A stretch of 64,000 nucleotides of DNA from Pedobacter paludis (GTDB taxonomy: Bacteria > Bacteroidota > Bacteroidia > Sphingobacteriales > Sphingobacteriaceae): positions 372,001 through 436,000 of the forward strand of contig NZ_QGNY01000004.1 in the NCBI RefSeq assembly GCF_003173575.1. Reading direction: 5' to 3'. The notes below the pieces were generated by a model. The model was not told the DNA's origin. It was given only the letters and a program-made list of their open reading frames with translations, and did not search any database. This document shows positions 34,847 to 44,509 of the stretch, piece after piece (position 1 is the stretch's first letter; every line of letters begins with the position of its first letter). A program made the position numbers and the translations under genes.

Positions 34847-35941
34847 TTAACCTTTTATTGAATTGCCGTAACCAACAATAAGTACCGAAGCGATAATGGT
34901 TAGGATACCAACCAAAACCGTAATTAATGTTTTTCTGGAAACGCCTCTCCATTCTTTTAGTACCAAGCCCCAAACGTTTGCAATTAAAATAATGAAAGCC
35001 ATGTGCAGAATCCACGAACTGGCACCATTACCCATTTTGCTTTCGCCCATACCGTAGAAGAAAAATTGCAGAAACCATGTGGTTCCGGCTAGGGCCGAAA
35101 AAATGTAGTTTTTTAACAGTGGTGTAGTTTTATTGGTGTAATCGCCAAAAGTTTTGTTTCTGGCATTTAAAACCATGCACCAAATAAAGTTGGTGGTTAA
35201 ACCGCCCCAAAGCACAATAATATAAGTAACGTTATTGGAGAATAAAAAATTTCCGGTTTCTGACGGATTCGCTGCTTTCCAGATTGTATTTGCGGCATCG
35301 GCCATTGGCTTACCAGCCTCGATACCGAAATTGAAACAGGCACTTAAAACACCAGAAACGATCCCAACAAAAAGACCTAGACCAAATTTATATTCAGTTT
35401 TAATTTCTAGTCCGTGGGGATCTGTAACGCCAGATTTCATTTCTTTTTCCTTCATCATCCCTGCTTTTCCGCAGATGATAATTCCAATTACGCAGACCAA
35501 AAGACCGAGCAGAACCATTCGCCCCCAATCGGTTTGCAAAAACATAGTGAAAGTATCTTTTCCGGCCTGAGGGAAGAAATCGAAGTAAATGGATGGCAGG
35601 ATAGAACCCAATACCATGCACAAACCGAGGATAATACTGCTTCCGAGAGATACGCCCAGATAACGAACACCAAGGCCATAGGTTAAACCACCAATGCCCC
35701 AAAGTATACCAAAAAAGTAGGTTATTAAAAGGATTTTCCCATTCGTACTGGCAATAATATCGGTAAAGTTGGGAATGGTTAAAAACGCTGCCAATGGCGG
35801 AACGATTAACCAAGAAAAAATACCACCTACAATCCAATAGCTTTCCCAAGCCCAGCCCTTAACTTTTTTGTATGGAATGTAAAAACTACCGGAAGCGAAA
35901 CCGCCGATAAAATGAAAAATTACGCCTAGAAATGCCTGCAT
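34847..35941 (-). CDS. rhaT: L-rhamnose/proton symporter RhaT
   Basis: 364 residues with about ten membrane helices. The N-terminus IFHFIGGFASGSFYIPYKK and the adjoining KGWAWESYW match the RhaT family, as do WGIGGLTYGLGVRYLGVSLG and the internal loop around CFNFGIEAGKPMADAA. Imports L-rhamnose across the inner membrane. First gene of the rhaT-rhaDE-rhaI-kinase unit. A 20-base direct repeat at 35991-36010, 50-69 bases before its start, is a candidate operator. Confidence 0.94.
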   Translation of the reverse strand: MQAFLGVIFHFIGGFASGSFYIPYKKVKGWAWESYWIVGGIFSWLIVPPLAAFLTIPNFTDIIASTNGKILLITYFFGILWGIGGLTYGLGVRYLGVSLGSSIILGLCMVLGSILPSIYFDFFPQAGKDTFTMFLQTDWGRMVLLGLLVCVIGIIICGKAGMMKEKEMKSGVTDPHGLEIKTEYKFGLGLFVGIVSGVLSACFNFGIEAGKPMADAANTIWKAANPSETGNFLFSNNVTYIIVLWGGLTTNFIWCMVLNARNKTFGDYTNKTTPLLKNYIFSALAGTTWFLQFFFYGMGESKMGNGASSWILHMAFIILIANVWGLVLKEWRGVSRKTLITVLVGILTIIASVLIVGYGNSIKG

Positions 35942-35990
35942 GCCTGTTGATATATTTGGTTGGTCTAAAATAGAAATCGCAATGTGCTTA

Positions 35991-36010
35991 ACTGTTATGC
36001 ACTGTTATGT
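35991..36010. promoter_or_regulatory. Candidate rhamnose operator (direct repeat) before rhaT
   Basis: ACTGTTATGC followed at once by ACTGTTATGT, a direct repeat with 10-bp period. The same architecture, CTGTCATGTA CTGTCATGCA, occurs before the GH78 gene at 41972-41991. One-helical-turn spacing fits a protein site. It lies just past the GH106 stop codon. Confidence 0.5.
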
Positions 36011-36011
36011 T

Positions 36012-39000
36012 TTAGGAATTGGATTCTAAAATCCGAACAGGCCCAAGAAGGCCGGAAGCCATGAGCGGATCTGTTTTTTTGAATACAATATTGGTATTGG
36101 TTAAGCGCTTTTCTTTTGGTAAAGCGGCATCGCCAATTAAGCGGTTCGGCCATTGGTTAATCACTTCTATCTCTAATAAATTATTGGTGTTTTTTAAACA
36201 TTCGGAAACATTTACCCGCCATGGGCTTGTCCAAACGATGCCCAAATCTTTACCATTTAGCTTTACACTAGCGATGTCTTTTACAATGCCCAAATCGAGA
36301 TAAGTAATCTTATTCTTCGATGGCTGATCTAGATTAAATGTTTTTCGATAAACCGCCTTGCCAGAATAATATTTAATGCCCTCATCCGTATGCTTACTCC
36401 AATCACTTAGTTCATCGAAAGTAATTTTATCTGGTCCGCCCCATTTAGGATCAAAGCTTACTTCCCAAGATCCATTTAATAATTGTTTATCTGTTAGTTT
36501 GGGAAATGGATAATTTTTTGAAAGCGCAACACCCGAAACAACCTTCGGAAAAATCACGAAATAAGACTGAAAACTGGCAAAATCGAAATCGATTACTATT
36601 CGGTTTCCTAAAATTTTGTAAGGAATATTTTTGGTTATTTCTCCGGTTACGGCATCCCAAAGCTGAGGCTGTTTATTACCAATTCTAAAAGTACAGGTAG
36701 ATTTTACTGCTTTGTTTAAACGGTTTGTAATGAAATAAAGGTCTTCGTTTTCGGTTTTTCTATGGATGAAATCAATGAAATTACCATCACCGTCGTATTC
36801 AAAATCTGGCTTAATGCCATCTTTCAACAATACGTTTCTAATGCTTTCACCTTGATAAACCCTTCCCTTTCCATATTGATTAAACTTGATGTTCTTTCCA
36901 TCAATTTTTCCCCAAACTTTATTGGCTATGTTTTTTACGTTTAAATCACAAGTGGGATAATTTGATAATCCTGGAGCTTTTGAAGGACGTGTACCAATCA
37001 CTGTTGCACCAGCTTTAACCAGCTGTTCAATTTTTGTAACCACCGCCTCAGGCATTCTTTTTTCATCTGGCAAAACCAAAACGCGATATCGCATTCCATC
37101 GGGCAGTACAATAAAATTATTTTGAACGGAGAGTCTGGTTAATAGCACTTCCTCGTTACAAACATCATAATCGTAACCTTTGCCTAAATCTGGCGAAACA
37201 TGTTTTGGAAGTACAATATTTGGTGCGGCATCTCCATTATAAAACAGCACATCGGCTACAAACTTTCCTGATCTTAACAAATGCTGGCAACGCGAAACAT
37301 AGGTAAAAAATGCACCAGACTTTTCCCACCAAGTTACATTTGGATTAAAGTGTGTACCTGCCCCATATTCGTAACCCGGCAAACCATCTTCTGGTCTTGA
37401 TGCTGTAGTGGTATGAATAACAATTCGATTTATTCCTTCGCAAAAGGCACGATCTAAAGCCTGTTTCAAATTTCCCGGTGCATCTTTCCAACTTCTAAAA
37501 GATGTAAATGCTTCAGCAGATGCAGTTGCTTTCCCATAAATATGAGCAGCGGAAGCAACCATTTTTGTTACTTTGTTTTGTCCGTTTTCTAATCTGGAAA
37601 CACTGTAAGGCTTGTCGTCATCCAAGTTTCCTGGCTCATCATGTTTTGGCCCAAGCCAAAATTCGCCCATCGGATTATCGCTTCTGCCCAAGTTTTTCAA
37701 GGTGTCCATGCACATGGTTCCCGATCGACTTGGCCCCGCAGATTCGTTTTGAACTTTTAATCCTTTCTCATGGCAAAGTTCGGCGAAGCGTTTATAATGT
37801 CCATTGGCCATGCAATCGGCAATTGTTTTTCTGTAATCGTGTAAAAATCGATCTGAAACCTCTGCATTTTCTATTATAAAACCAGCTAAAACTGGCAAAT
37901 AGGGTTGTGGATCGTAAGCGCAAAAAGCTTTAAATTTTTCTAATATTTTGGGTGTCCAATTTGGAAATCCATCTTCAAAGCTATCATCGCAAAAATATTT
38001 TAAGGCTTTTGAGTTTGCTTTGGCCGTTTCCTCTAACAACACATTTCCCAAATTTTCAAATTGAATTTCAACGCCTCTATTGTCAAACCAATCAATTGAT
38101 AATCCATCCGCTTCCGGCTGGGCAATCATCAATTTTGAGCCTGTCATTCTGTGCCCAGTTCTTATAATTGTCCAATCTCCTTCTGGGACATTCCAATTTA
38201 AAAAGCCATCTTTATCAACTTTTTCAGTTAGGTTAATTACCGAATTTAATGGAATTGGTTTATCCGTTGCTTCATTTGTCCATGGATAAAGCGTTGGCCC
38301 CATTACATCGTTGGCTTTGGCAAAATTGCTCGCGTCTTTCCGATTTGTTTTGGCTGAAAATACCGCCTTTCGGGCACCCGAAATTTTTGCCTGATCGCCA
38401 TTTGGATTTAAAATAGCTACAACAGAAGTATCGCGATAATCCAGTTGATTTAAAGGCAAATCTATATAATCTTTAAATCCAGGGGGATTAAAAACATTAT
38501 CATATCCATCTCGCCCACCCGGCAACGGAAGTTTCTCTGAAAATTTCTGCGGACCTTTTACATTTAAGGTGGATTGAAGAAACCATCGTCCTGCGTTTTC
38601 GGGTTTAATCCACGGACCGCCCATACACCACCCAGAACTTAAATTTACGCCAACTTCAATACCTAAGCGATCAGCTTCTTTTAAAGCATGGCGATATAAT
38701 GCCTTCCAGCCTGATGATAAAAATTTTTCGCCCTGGGGATATGGAACACCTGCAAGTCCACCAGCAGAATTTACCAAAAGTACGTTTCCAATGCCCTTTA
38801 GCTTAAACTCTTCCAAATCTCTGGTGATGCCCTTTTTATTAACCAAACCGTTAAACCACCACCAATAACCGCCCGCTCTTGTGCTTTCTGGCGGAGAAAG
38901 GAATGCACTTTCTAAAAGCTGTAAAGTAGAAACCGGATCAGATGATGGATTATTGATTAGCGCTGCCATACTAGACGAATTCAGCACAGCCAAACTTGCG

Positions 39001-39050
39001 GTAGTTAAAGAACTGATTCGAATAAATTTACGGCGGTTGATACTTTTCAT
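36012..39050 (-). CDS. Exported alpha-L-rhamnosidase, GH106-like
   Basis: 1012 residues. N-terminal INRRKFIRISSLTTASLAVL is an export signal of twin-arginine or Sec type. The opening of the mature protein, YWWWFNGLVNKKGITRDLEE, then GVNLSSGWCMGGPWIKPENA, FPNWTPKILEKFKAF and RSGTMCMDTLKNLGRS, matches the long GH106 family. A C-terminal galactose-binding-like beta sandwich is visible (YRKTFNLDQPSKNKITYLDL, GKDLGIVWTSPWRVNVS). It should release terminal L-rhamnose from plant or microbial glycans. It lies between the GH78 gene and rhaT. Catalytic residues were not assigned by eye. Confidence 0.88.
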   Translation of the reverse strand: MKSINRRKFIRISSLTTASLAVLNSSSMAALINNPSSDPVSTLQLLESAFLSPPESTRAGGYWWWFNGLVNKKGITRDLEEFKLKGIGNVLLVNSAGGLAGVPYPQGEKFLSSGWKALYRHALKEADRLGIEVGVNLSSGWCMGGPWIKPENAGRWFLQSTLNVKGPQKFSEKLPLPGGRDGYDNVFNPPGFKDYIDLPLNQLDYRDTSVVAILNPNGDQAKISGARKAVFSAKTNRKDASNFAKANDVMGPTLYPWTNEATDKPIPLNSVINLTEKVDKDGFLNWNVPEGDWTIIRTGHRMTGSKLMIAQPEADGLSIDWFDNRGVEIQFENLGNVLLEETAKANSKALKYFCDDSFEDGFPNWTPKILEKFKAFCAYDPQPYLPVLAGFIIENAEVSDRFLHDYRKTIADCMANGHYKRFAELCHEKGLKVQNESAGPSRSGTMCMDTLKNLGRSDNPMGEFWLGPKHDEPGNLDDDKPYSVSRLENGQNKVTKMVASAAHIYGKATASAEAFTSFRSWKDAPGNLKQALDRAFCEGINRIVIHTTTASRPEDGLPGYEYGAGTHFNPNVTWWEKSGAFFTYVSRCQHLLRSGKFVADVLFYNGDAAPNIVLPKHVSPDLGKGYDYDVCNEEVLLTRLSVQNNFIVLPDGMRYRVLVLPDEKRMPEAVVTKIEQLVKAGATVIGTRPSKAPGLSNYPTCDLNVKNIANKVWGKIDGKNIKFNQYGKGRVYQGESIRNVLLKDGIKPDFEYDGDGNFIDFIHRKTENEDLYFITNRLNKAVKSTCTFRIGNKQPQLWDAVTGEITKNIPYKILGNRIVIDFDFASFQSYFVIFPKVVSGVALSKNYPFPKLTDKQLLNGSWEVSFDPKWGGPDKITFDELSDWSKHTDEGIKYYSGKAVYRKTFNLDQPSKNKITYLDLGIVKDIASVKLNGKDLGIVWTSPWRVNVSECLKNTNNLLEIEVINQWPNRLIGDAALPKEKRLTNTNIVFKKTDPLMASGLLGPVRILESNS

Positions 39051-39079
39051 AAAAGAGTTTTAAGCTTCTGCATTGATCA

Positions 39080-41884
39080 TTATTTACTCAAATTATATTC
39101 GAAATGGTATCGTCCTGAACCCACCTCAAACGATTTGTTTTTTAATTCATCATTTCGTTTTTTAAGATAGGTTTGTTTTCCGGCTTCTTTGTTATTTTCC
39201 ATAATTTCTGAATCTGTAGAATTTGGCAGAATTACATTTGCTGAAGTATTTGGCGGAACAACAACATCCAAAATAAATCGCTCACCATCTAATTTCCAAC
39301 TGGATTGAATAGGCCCATAAATGCTTTCTAATTTAGCAGATGCTTCTGTAAATTTTCCTCCTAAAATGGGTGAAATAATTATTTTTTTATATCCCGGCTC
39401 TTCCGCATCATAATTTAAGCCCGCTACGGTTTTGTACATCCAATCGCCAATTGCGCCATAGGCGTAATGGTTAAAAGAGTTCATAGAGGTGGCTTGAAAA
39501 CTTCCATCAGGTTTAATGCCGTCCCAACGCTCCCAAATTGTGGTTGCACCTTTTTTAACTGGATAAAGCCATGATGGGTATGTTTCTTGAAGCAAAAGCT
39601 TGTAGGCCAAATCTGCATAGCCAAAGCGGCTGAGTACGGCACATAAATATGGGGTTCCTAAAAATCCGGTGGTTAAATGATTTTTATAAGACTCTACATT
39701 TTCGGCTAACCTTTGTGCGGCCTGAGGGCGAAGATCTTCTGGTAACATATCAAAGTTCAAAGCTAAAACATAGGCCGTTTGAGAACTGGAGACCAATCTT
39801 CCAGCAGGCGTTACATATTCTTTCATAAAGGCCGATTTGATTTCTTTAAGCAAAGCTTGATACTGTTTGGCGTCATCATCTTTTCCCAAAGCCTTGGCCG
39901 CATTAATTACATTTTGGGTTGATGCCGCATAAAAAATCTGTGCGATTAAAAATTTATCGGTAATGGCAGCTTTTCCATCGCGATCATCATCCTTGGTGTA
40001 AAAAAGCCAGTCCCCATAATGTGGCCCACTGTTCCAAAGGTTTTGTTTACTTATGCTTTTGATGTATTCTACCCAAGCTTTCATACTGCTGTATTGCCTG
40101 CCTAGCAAATCCTTATCGCCATAAGCCAAATAATAATTATACGGAATTATGGTTGCTACATCGCCCCAGCCAGCAGAGCCCGCATTATTTACGGCTCTCA
40201 CGTCTGGAATAACCACCGGAACATTTCCCGTTGGATGTTGATCTACCTTTAAATCTGCTAACCATTTAGAAAAGAAACCGGCAACATCCATATTAAATGC
40301 CGCCGTACTAAAAAACACCTGCGCATCTCCTGTCCAGCCTAATCGCTCATCGCGTTGCGGACAATCTGTTGGCACATCTAAAAAGTTTCCTTTTTGCCCC
40401 CATTGGATGTTATGCTGCAGCTGATTAATCAATGCGTTAGATGAAGTAAATTCTCCAGTCGGCTTCATATCCGAATAAATTGCAATGGCTGTTAAGTTAT
40501 CTTTAGTCAGTGTATTTTTATATCCGCTTATTTTAACATACCTAAACCCCTGAAAGGTAAAATGAGGTTCTAAAACATCTTCTTTTGCGCCACTTAAAAC
40601 GTATTTATTCTCTTGTTTCGCGTTGCGAAGATTGTCCGTATAAAAATTGCCATCTTTATCCAGAACCTCGGCATGGTTTAGGGTTACGGTATCGCCTTTG
40701 GTACCATGAATATTTAATTTCACCCAGCCCACCAAATTCTGACCAAAATCGGCAACTGTTTCGCCTTTTGGTGTTTTGAAGATTTTGATTGGAGAAAAAT
40801 TCTCATGCTGTACAACCGCAGGGCCTAAAGGCGAAACAAGATTCTCTTTTGCATAGCTGGCTACCTTAACGGGTTTCCAGGAAGTGCTGCTTAAATCTTT
40901 TGATGATCTAACCAAACGTGCATCAAAAGTTTCTCCATTATAGATATCAGATTTTTTTATCGGCCCCTCAAAAGATGATTTCCAAGTACCATCAGAAGCA
41001 ATTAGAGTAGAGGTTCCATCATTATAAACCACTTCTAACTGATACAAAAGACCAACTTCCTTACCATAAGTATTGCGTTTGTTGTTAAATTCTAAATTGC
41101 CTCTATACCAACCATCACCTACGGTAACAAAAGTTGAGTTATCTCCCGTTTTTAAAAGTGAGGTAACATCATAAGTTTGATATTGAAGGCGCTTATGATA
41201 ACTTGTCCAACCGGGTGCGAAAAACTGGTTTCCAATTCTTTTGCCATTTAAGGTTGCTTCGTACAAACCATGGGCAGTAATATAAAGACGGGCAGATTTA
41301 ATGGTTTTTACTAGTTCGAATTTCTTCGCAAAAATTGGCGCCGGGCCAACTTTACCATCTGTTACTAAAGAAGTTTCAATCCAATTGGCAGACCAATCTG
41401 ATGGACTCAGCATTCCAGTTTCAAAAAACTGAGTGGTACTCCATGTAGAGGCGTTTTTATTTTTATCAGTAATTTTAACCTGCCAAAAATACCTTTGTTT
41501 GGCAAGCAAAATTTTACCCGAATAAGGTATGTGAGCAGATTGATCTGTTTCTATTTTACCACTTTCCCAAACAAGATTTTTGCCTTTAAGCAAATCGCTC
41601 TCGTTGGTGGCCACCCTGATCTCATAGCTTTTTTGCATGATTTGCTTAACATCAGAAGTAATTTTCCAACTAAAACGAATGTCTGAAGCCTCAATACCAA
41701 CTGGGTTCGATTTATAGTTTACGGTTAATCCTGATAAATTAAGGTTCTGCCCAAGCGCAATTGCGAAAAAAAACTGAAATGCAAATAAAAGGAATGAACT
41801 TTTTAGGTTACTGGAAAACAAAACCTTAACATCATTAAAGCAACTTAAAACCCTCTTATTAGGATTTAAATAACAATATCTCAT
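39080..41884 (-). CDS. Exported alpha-L-rhamnosidase, GH78
   Basis: 934 residues. A signal peptide follows an unusually long N-terminus (hydrophobic stretch SSFLLFAFQFFFAIALG, residues about 29-45), so the true start may be a non-ATG codon nearer the signal; no other ATG is available. GH78 features: GLYEATLNGKRIGNQFFAPG, WTSYHKRLQYQTYDVT, NFLDVPTDCPQRDERLGWTG with the acidic active-site region, and a C-terminal barrel and beta domain (WERWDGIKPDGSF, SFNHYAYGAIGDWMY). Inverting enzyme releasing L-rhamnose. A candidate operator at 41972-41991 lies upstream. Confidence 0.93.
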   Translation of the reverse strand: MRYCYLNPNKRVLSCFNDVKVLFSSNLKSSFLLFAFQFFFAIALGQNLNLSGLTVNYKSNPVGIEASDIRFSWKITSDVKQIMQKSYEIRVATNESDLLKGKNLVWESGKIETDQSAHIPYSGKILLAKQRYFWQVKITDKNKNASTWSTTQFFETGMLSPSDWSANWIETSLVTDGKVGPAPIFAKKFELVKTIKSARLYITAHGLYEATLNGKRIGNQFFAPGWTSYHKRLQYQTYDVTSLLKTGDNSTFVTVGDGWYRGNLEFNNKRNTYGKEVGLLYQLEVVYNDGTSTLIASDGTWKSSFEGPIKKSDIYNGETFDARLVRSSKDLSSTSWKPVKVASYAKENLVSPLGPAVVQHENFSPIKIFKTPKGETVADFGQNLVGWVKLNIHGTKGDTVTLNHAEVLDKDGNFYTDNLRNAKQENKYVLSGAKEDVLEPHFTFQGFRYVKISGYKNTLTKDNLTAIAIYSDMKPTGEFTSSNALINQLQHNIQWGQKGNFLDVPTDCPQRDERLGWTGDAQVFFSTAAFNMDVAGFFSKWLADLKVDQHPTGNVPVVIPDVRAVNNAGSAGWGDVATIIPYNYYLAYGDKDLLGRQYSSMKAWVEYIKSISKQNLWNSGPHYGDWLFYTKDDDRDGKAAITDKFLIAQIFYAASTQNVINAAKALGKDDDAKQYQALLKEIKSAFMKEYVTPAGRLVSSSQTAYVLALNFDMLPEDLRPQAAQRLAENVESYKNHLTTGFLGTPYLCAVLSRFGYADLAYKLLLQETYPSWLYPVKKGATTIWERWDGIKPDGSFQATSMNSFNHYAYGAIGDWMYKTVAGLNYDAEEPGYKKIIISPILGGKFTEASAKLESIYGPIQSSWKLDGERFILDVVVPPNTSANVILPNSTDSEIMENNKEAGKQTYLKKRNDELKNKSFEVGSGRYHFEYNLSK

Positions 41885-41971
41885 AATTAAAACTTAAATC
41901 TAGAATGATCCAATCAACATTCTTTTTATACTATTTGGTTAGAATAAAGTTAGATTGAGCAACACAGCCAT

Positions 41972-41991
41972 CTGTCATGTACTGTCATGCA
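41972..41991. promoter_or_regulatory. Candidate rhamnose operator (direct repeat) before the GH78 gene
   Basis: CTGTCATGTA followed by CTGTCATGCA, 88-107 bases before the GH78 ATG. It shares the CTGTYATGYA unit and the exact 10-bp period with 35991-36010. The rest of the 211-base gap between 41885 and 42095 is AT-rich without other notable signals. Confidence 0.5.
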
Positions 41992-42095
41992 ATTTAAAGT
42001 TAATTAAATTATTTTTAAGTTATTTTAAGAAAAAGTTAAGCTTTATTTAAGTTTTAGATTAACTGGTAAGGATTTTTAATTAAGTAAAATTTTAG

Positions 42096-43517
42096 TTAGC
42101 AAATTTTAATAACCTCAATGTTTAAGAGGCCTGCAAGTTTTATTAATTTATTGCCAATGTGACCAATTCCAACTGCGCAGTGATGGGCAGGACCATTGTT
42201 GTTCCAGTTTTCTGTAAATTTTTTGGCTCCGATTGGAAAGCAGTACCGGCTATTGGTATTTCCAATCTCCAAAATTGGCCCAGCAACCGATTCGCCTTCT
42301 GCGATAAGAAGAAAAATTTTACCATTACTTTCAACAACAGAAAGTAATGTAACTGGCCCGTGTTTTACAGACATTTCTACAGATAAACCGCTACCAACCT
42401 TACCGTGATATACTTGCAAAGGTTTCACTTTTATTTTGCCCTCTGCAATGGCCAAATGCCCGGGGCCATCATGCCCCATTAAAACCACATCATCTTCAAA
42501 ATCCATGGCATAATATTCTGTAAATGAACCACCAACACCAAAGCTGTCCATAATTTTCATGGCCTGGGCATTTTTAACTTCATATTCTCCAGCTACAGGA
42601 ATTCCTTTTGCTGTTAAAATAGAATTGCCCAAAATAATTGAGCTCATCGTATCTGCGTTTGCATTGCCTGTGCCTTTATGGTAGTATGCCATCGAACCCA
42701 AGTCGTATTGGTTTACCAATTTATCTAAAGCAACAGCTGTTTTTGCCGCTTTATCAAGCTCAACTTCTTCACATGATGGATCTATTTCAAATAGTTTTTT
42801 GAATTCTTCTGTTTTTGCTTTAACCTCACTTTCAGTAGCATCATCTCTTAAAGCGGTCAGTTCATCAGGCTCAATAATTTCGATATGGTTTCCAAATACG
42901 GCACATTGAAGCGTTAAATCTGAGTAAATATCCAACATGCCACTATAATAATTCCCCATTAGGCCAAGTGTGTTGTGGCTCATGGTGTGCACTACTTTCG
43001 CGGCCTCAACCCAGTCTCCAATTTCTTCCCAGGTTTTTTCATCGTTAAGCACACCCGTAACCTGATGAAACTGAATGCCCGAACGTTTAAAAACATTTGC
43101 AATTTCTGGAACAGGGCATGCTGAGCAGAAAGCCAGCCAATCGCCAGTCATTTTGGTTCGATCTTTTAACTGGTTGAAGTTTTTATAATCAATAGCCTTT
43201 TCCGGAACAAGATTTAAAATTATTATCGGAACTTTAGCCCGCCTAACCACCGGCAAAACAGTTGATGAAAGTGCATAAGTGGTTACATAAAGAAATATTA
43301 CATCAACATCGCCTTTTTTAAAATCGTGTCCAGCGGTAAAAGCTTTATCCGCATTATCAATCAAACCCAAGTTTAAAACTTCGGCACCGTAAGCATTTAT
43401 TTTTGTTTCAACCTGAGCTAAATATCCCATCAATCTTTGCTCTAAACCTTCAAACTGTGGCCAGTAAGTATCTAAACCGATGCCGAATAAGCCGATTTTA
43501 AAATTGTGTTTAGTCAT
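42096..43517 (-). CDS. L-fucose/L-arabinose isomerase-family protein
   Basis: 473 residues. The fold of the fucose/arabinose isomerase superfamily is indicated by FKIGLFGIGLDTYWPQF at the start, DVIFLYVTTYALSSTVLPVV, HNTLGLMGNYYSGMLDIYSD, and the C-terminal metal-binding and closure segments (AYYHKGTGNANADTMSSIIL, GPAHHCAVGIGHIGNKLIKL). The substrate is uncertain: the rhamnose locus already has its own isomerase. Neighbouring rhamnosidases suggest that a second sugar from the same glycan, such as L-fucose or L-arabinose, may be handled. First gene of the locus and monocistronic-looking. Confidence 0.8.
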   Translation of the reverse strand: MTKHNFKIGLFGIGLDTYWPQFEGLEQRLMGYLAQVETKINAYGAEVLNLGLIDNADKAFTAGHDFKKGDVDVIFLYVTTYALSSTVLPVVRRAKVPIIILNLVPEKAIDYKNFNQLKDRTKMTGDWLAFCSACPVPEIANVFKRSGIQFHQVTGVLNDEKTWEEIGDWVEAAKVVHTMSHNTLGLMGNYYSGMLDIYSDLTLQCAVFGNHIEIIEPDELTALRDDATESEVKAKTEEFKKLFEIDPSCEEVELDKAAKTAVALDKLVNQYDLGSMAYYHKGTGNANADTMSSIILGNSILTAKGIPVAGEYEVKNAQAMKIMDSFGVGGSFTEYYAMDFEDDVVLMGHDGPGHLAIAEGKIKVKPLQVYHGKVGSGLSVEMSVKHGPVTLLSVVESNGKIFLLIAEGESVAGPILEIGNTNSRYCFPIGAKKFTENWNNNGPAHHCAVGIGHIGNKLIKLAGLLNIEVIKIC

Positions 43518-43642
43518 TGTTTTGGTACTGATAAAATTTGGTTAGTAATGGGTTTACCGATCTAAATTAGAAAAAGCACTTAACAGTTTGGCGAATAATG
43601 ATAAATAATATCAAAATGCGAATAAAGAATGGGTCCGAATAA

Positions 43643-44488
43643 TTAGATTCGGGCCTTAATTTTTAGTAGAATATCTTCAATTAAATCTGGTGATTTAAGA
43701 ATTTTATAATGACCAATATCTTCATAAGATTTGGATTCGATTTGAGGATTTTCGTTCAAAAACTCTTTTAGAAAAGGATATGGAGAAATGTGATCTTCAG
43801 GATCGTAAGCTAGAAAATGTGGAATTCCTTCCAATGCATACAAATTTACCAAATTGAAATATTCGGCAGGGACAGGAAACTCGGTTGCAAAATTTTTAAA
43901 GAACTTATTTTGTGATTCTTGGCTCACCCCAACAGAATCCATGCTTTGTTCGAAATTTTCCTTTAAACGAATTAAGGGTGCAATACTGATTAATAATTTT
44001 GGCTTTTTCGGAAGTTCCTGTAAAGCAATTGCATTTGCCATGCCACCAAGCGAATGCCCAATTACTATATCTGGTTCCGTATAATTAAGCGCAATGGCTT
44101 TTAAAGATCCTGCATAAAGCATTAAATTTGAAAATTCAGAAATCGAACTTCCATTACCTGGTGCATCGAATGCAATAATCTCTAAATCATCAATCTTTCT
44201 GAGTTCTGTAATCAGCTCAAAAAAATCTAAGGCTTTTGATGCCCAACCATGTACTAGAACCACTTTGGTTTTGCCATTTCCCCAACTGAAACAGTTAATG
44301 GAAATTTCTGATTTTGTAAAATATTCATCAAAAACATTTAGGCTAAACTGCTTCGATTCTGCAATTAACTGTTCCTGATGCAATCGCAGGGGCATCTTCG
44401 GCGAGTAAAAAATAAACTCTCGAATCTGCGCATCGGTATGATTGGCTGAGATTTTAAGCGCATTAACAAGTTCTTTTAGCTTTTTCAT
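43643..44488 (-). CDS. Alpha/beta hydrolase
   Basis: 281 residues. Nucleophile elbow GHSLGG, oxyanion region VLVHGWASKALDFFEL, and the conserved Asp stretch FDAPGNGSS are visible; the terminal catalytic His is probably in DIGHYKILKSP. No signal peptide, so cytosolic. Substrate is not predictable. It precedes nothing closely on its strand; the pyrophosphohydrolase gene lies 21 bases upstream in the same direction, so the two may be co-transcribed. Confidence 0.87.
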   Translation of the reverse strand: MKKLKELVNALKISANHTDAQIREFIFYSPKMPLRLHQEQLIAESKQFSLNVFDEYFTKSEISINCFSWGNGKTKVVLVHGWASKALDFFELITELRKIDDLEIIAFDAPGNGSSISEFSNLMLYAGSLKAIALNYTEPDIVIGHSLGGMANAIALQELPKKPKLLISIAPLIRLKENFEQSMDSVGVSQESQNKFFKNFATEFPVPAEYFNLVNLYALEGIPHFLAYDPEDHISPYPFLKEFLNENPQIESKSYEDIGHYKILKSPDLIEDILLKIKARI

Positions 44489-44509
44489 GCTCAGCTTTTT
44501 TAATTAAGT

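Noticed and set aside
35400..35849. 149-codon frame overlapping rhaT in another frame
   Set aside because: Its composition is dominated by Trp, Cys and Arg as expected for an off-frame reading of a membrane protein, and rhaT is certain.
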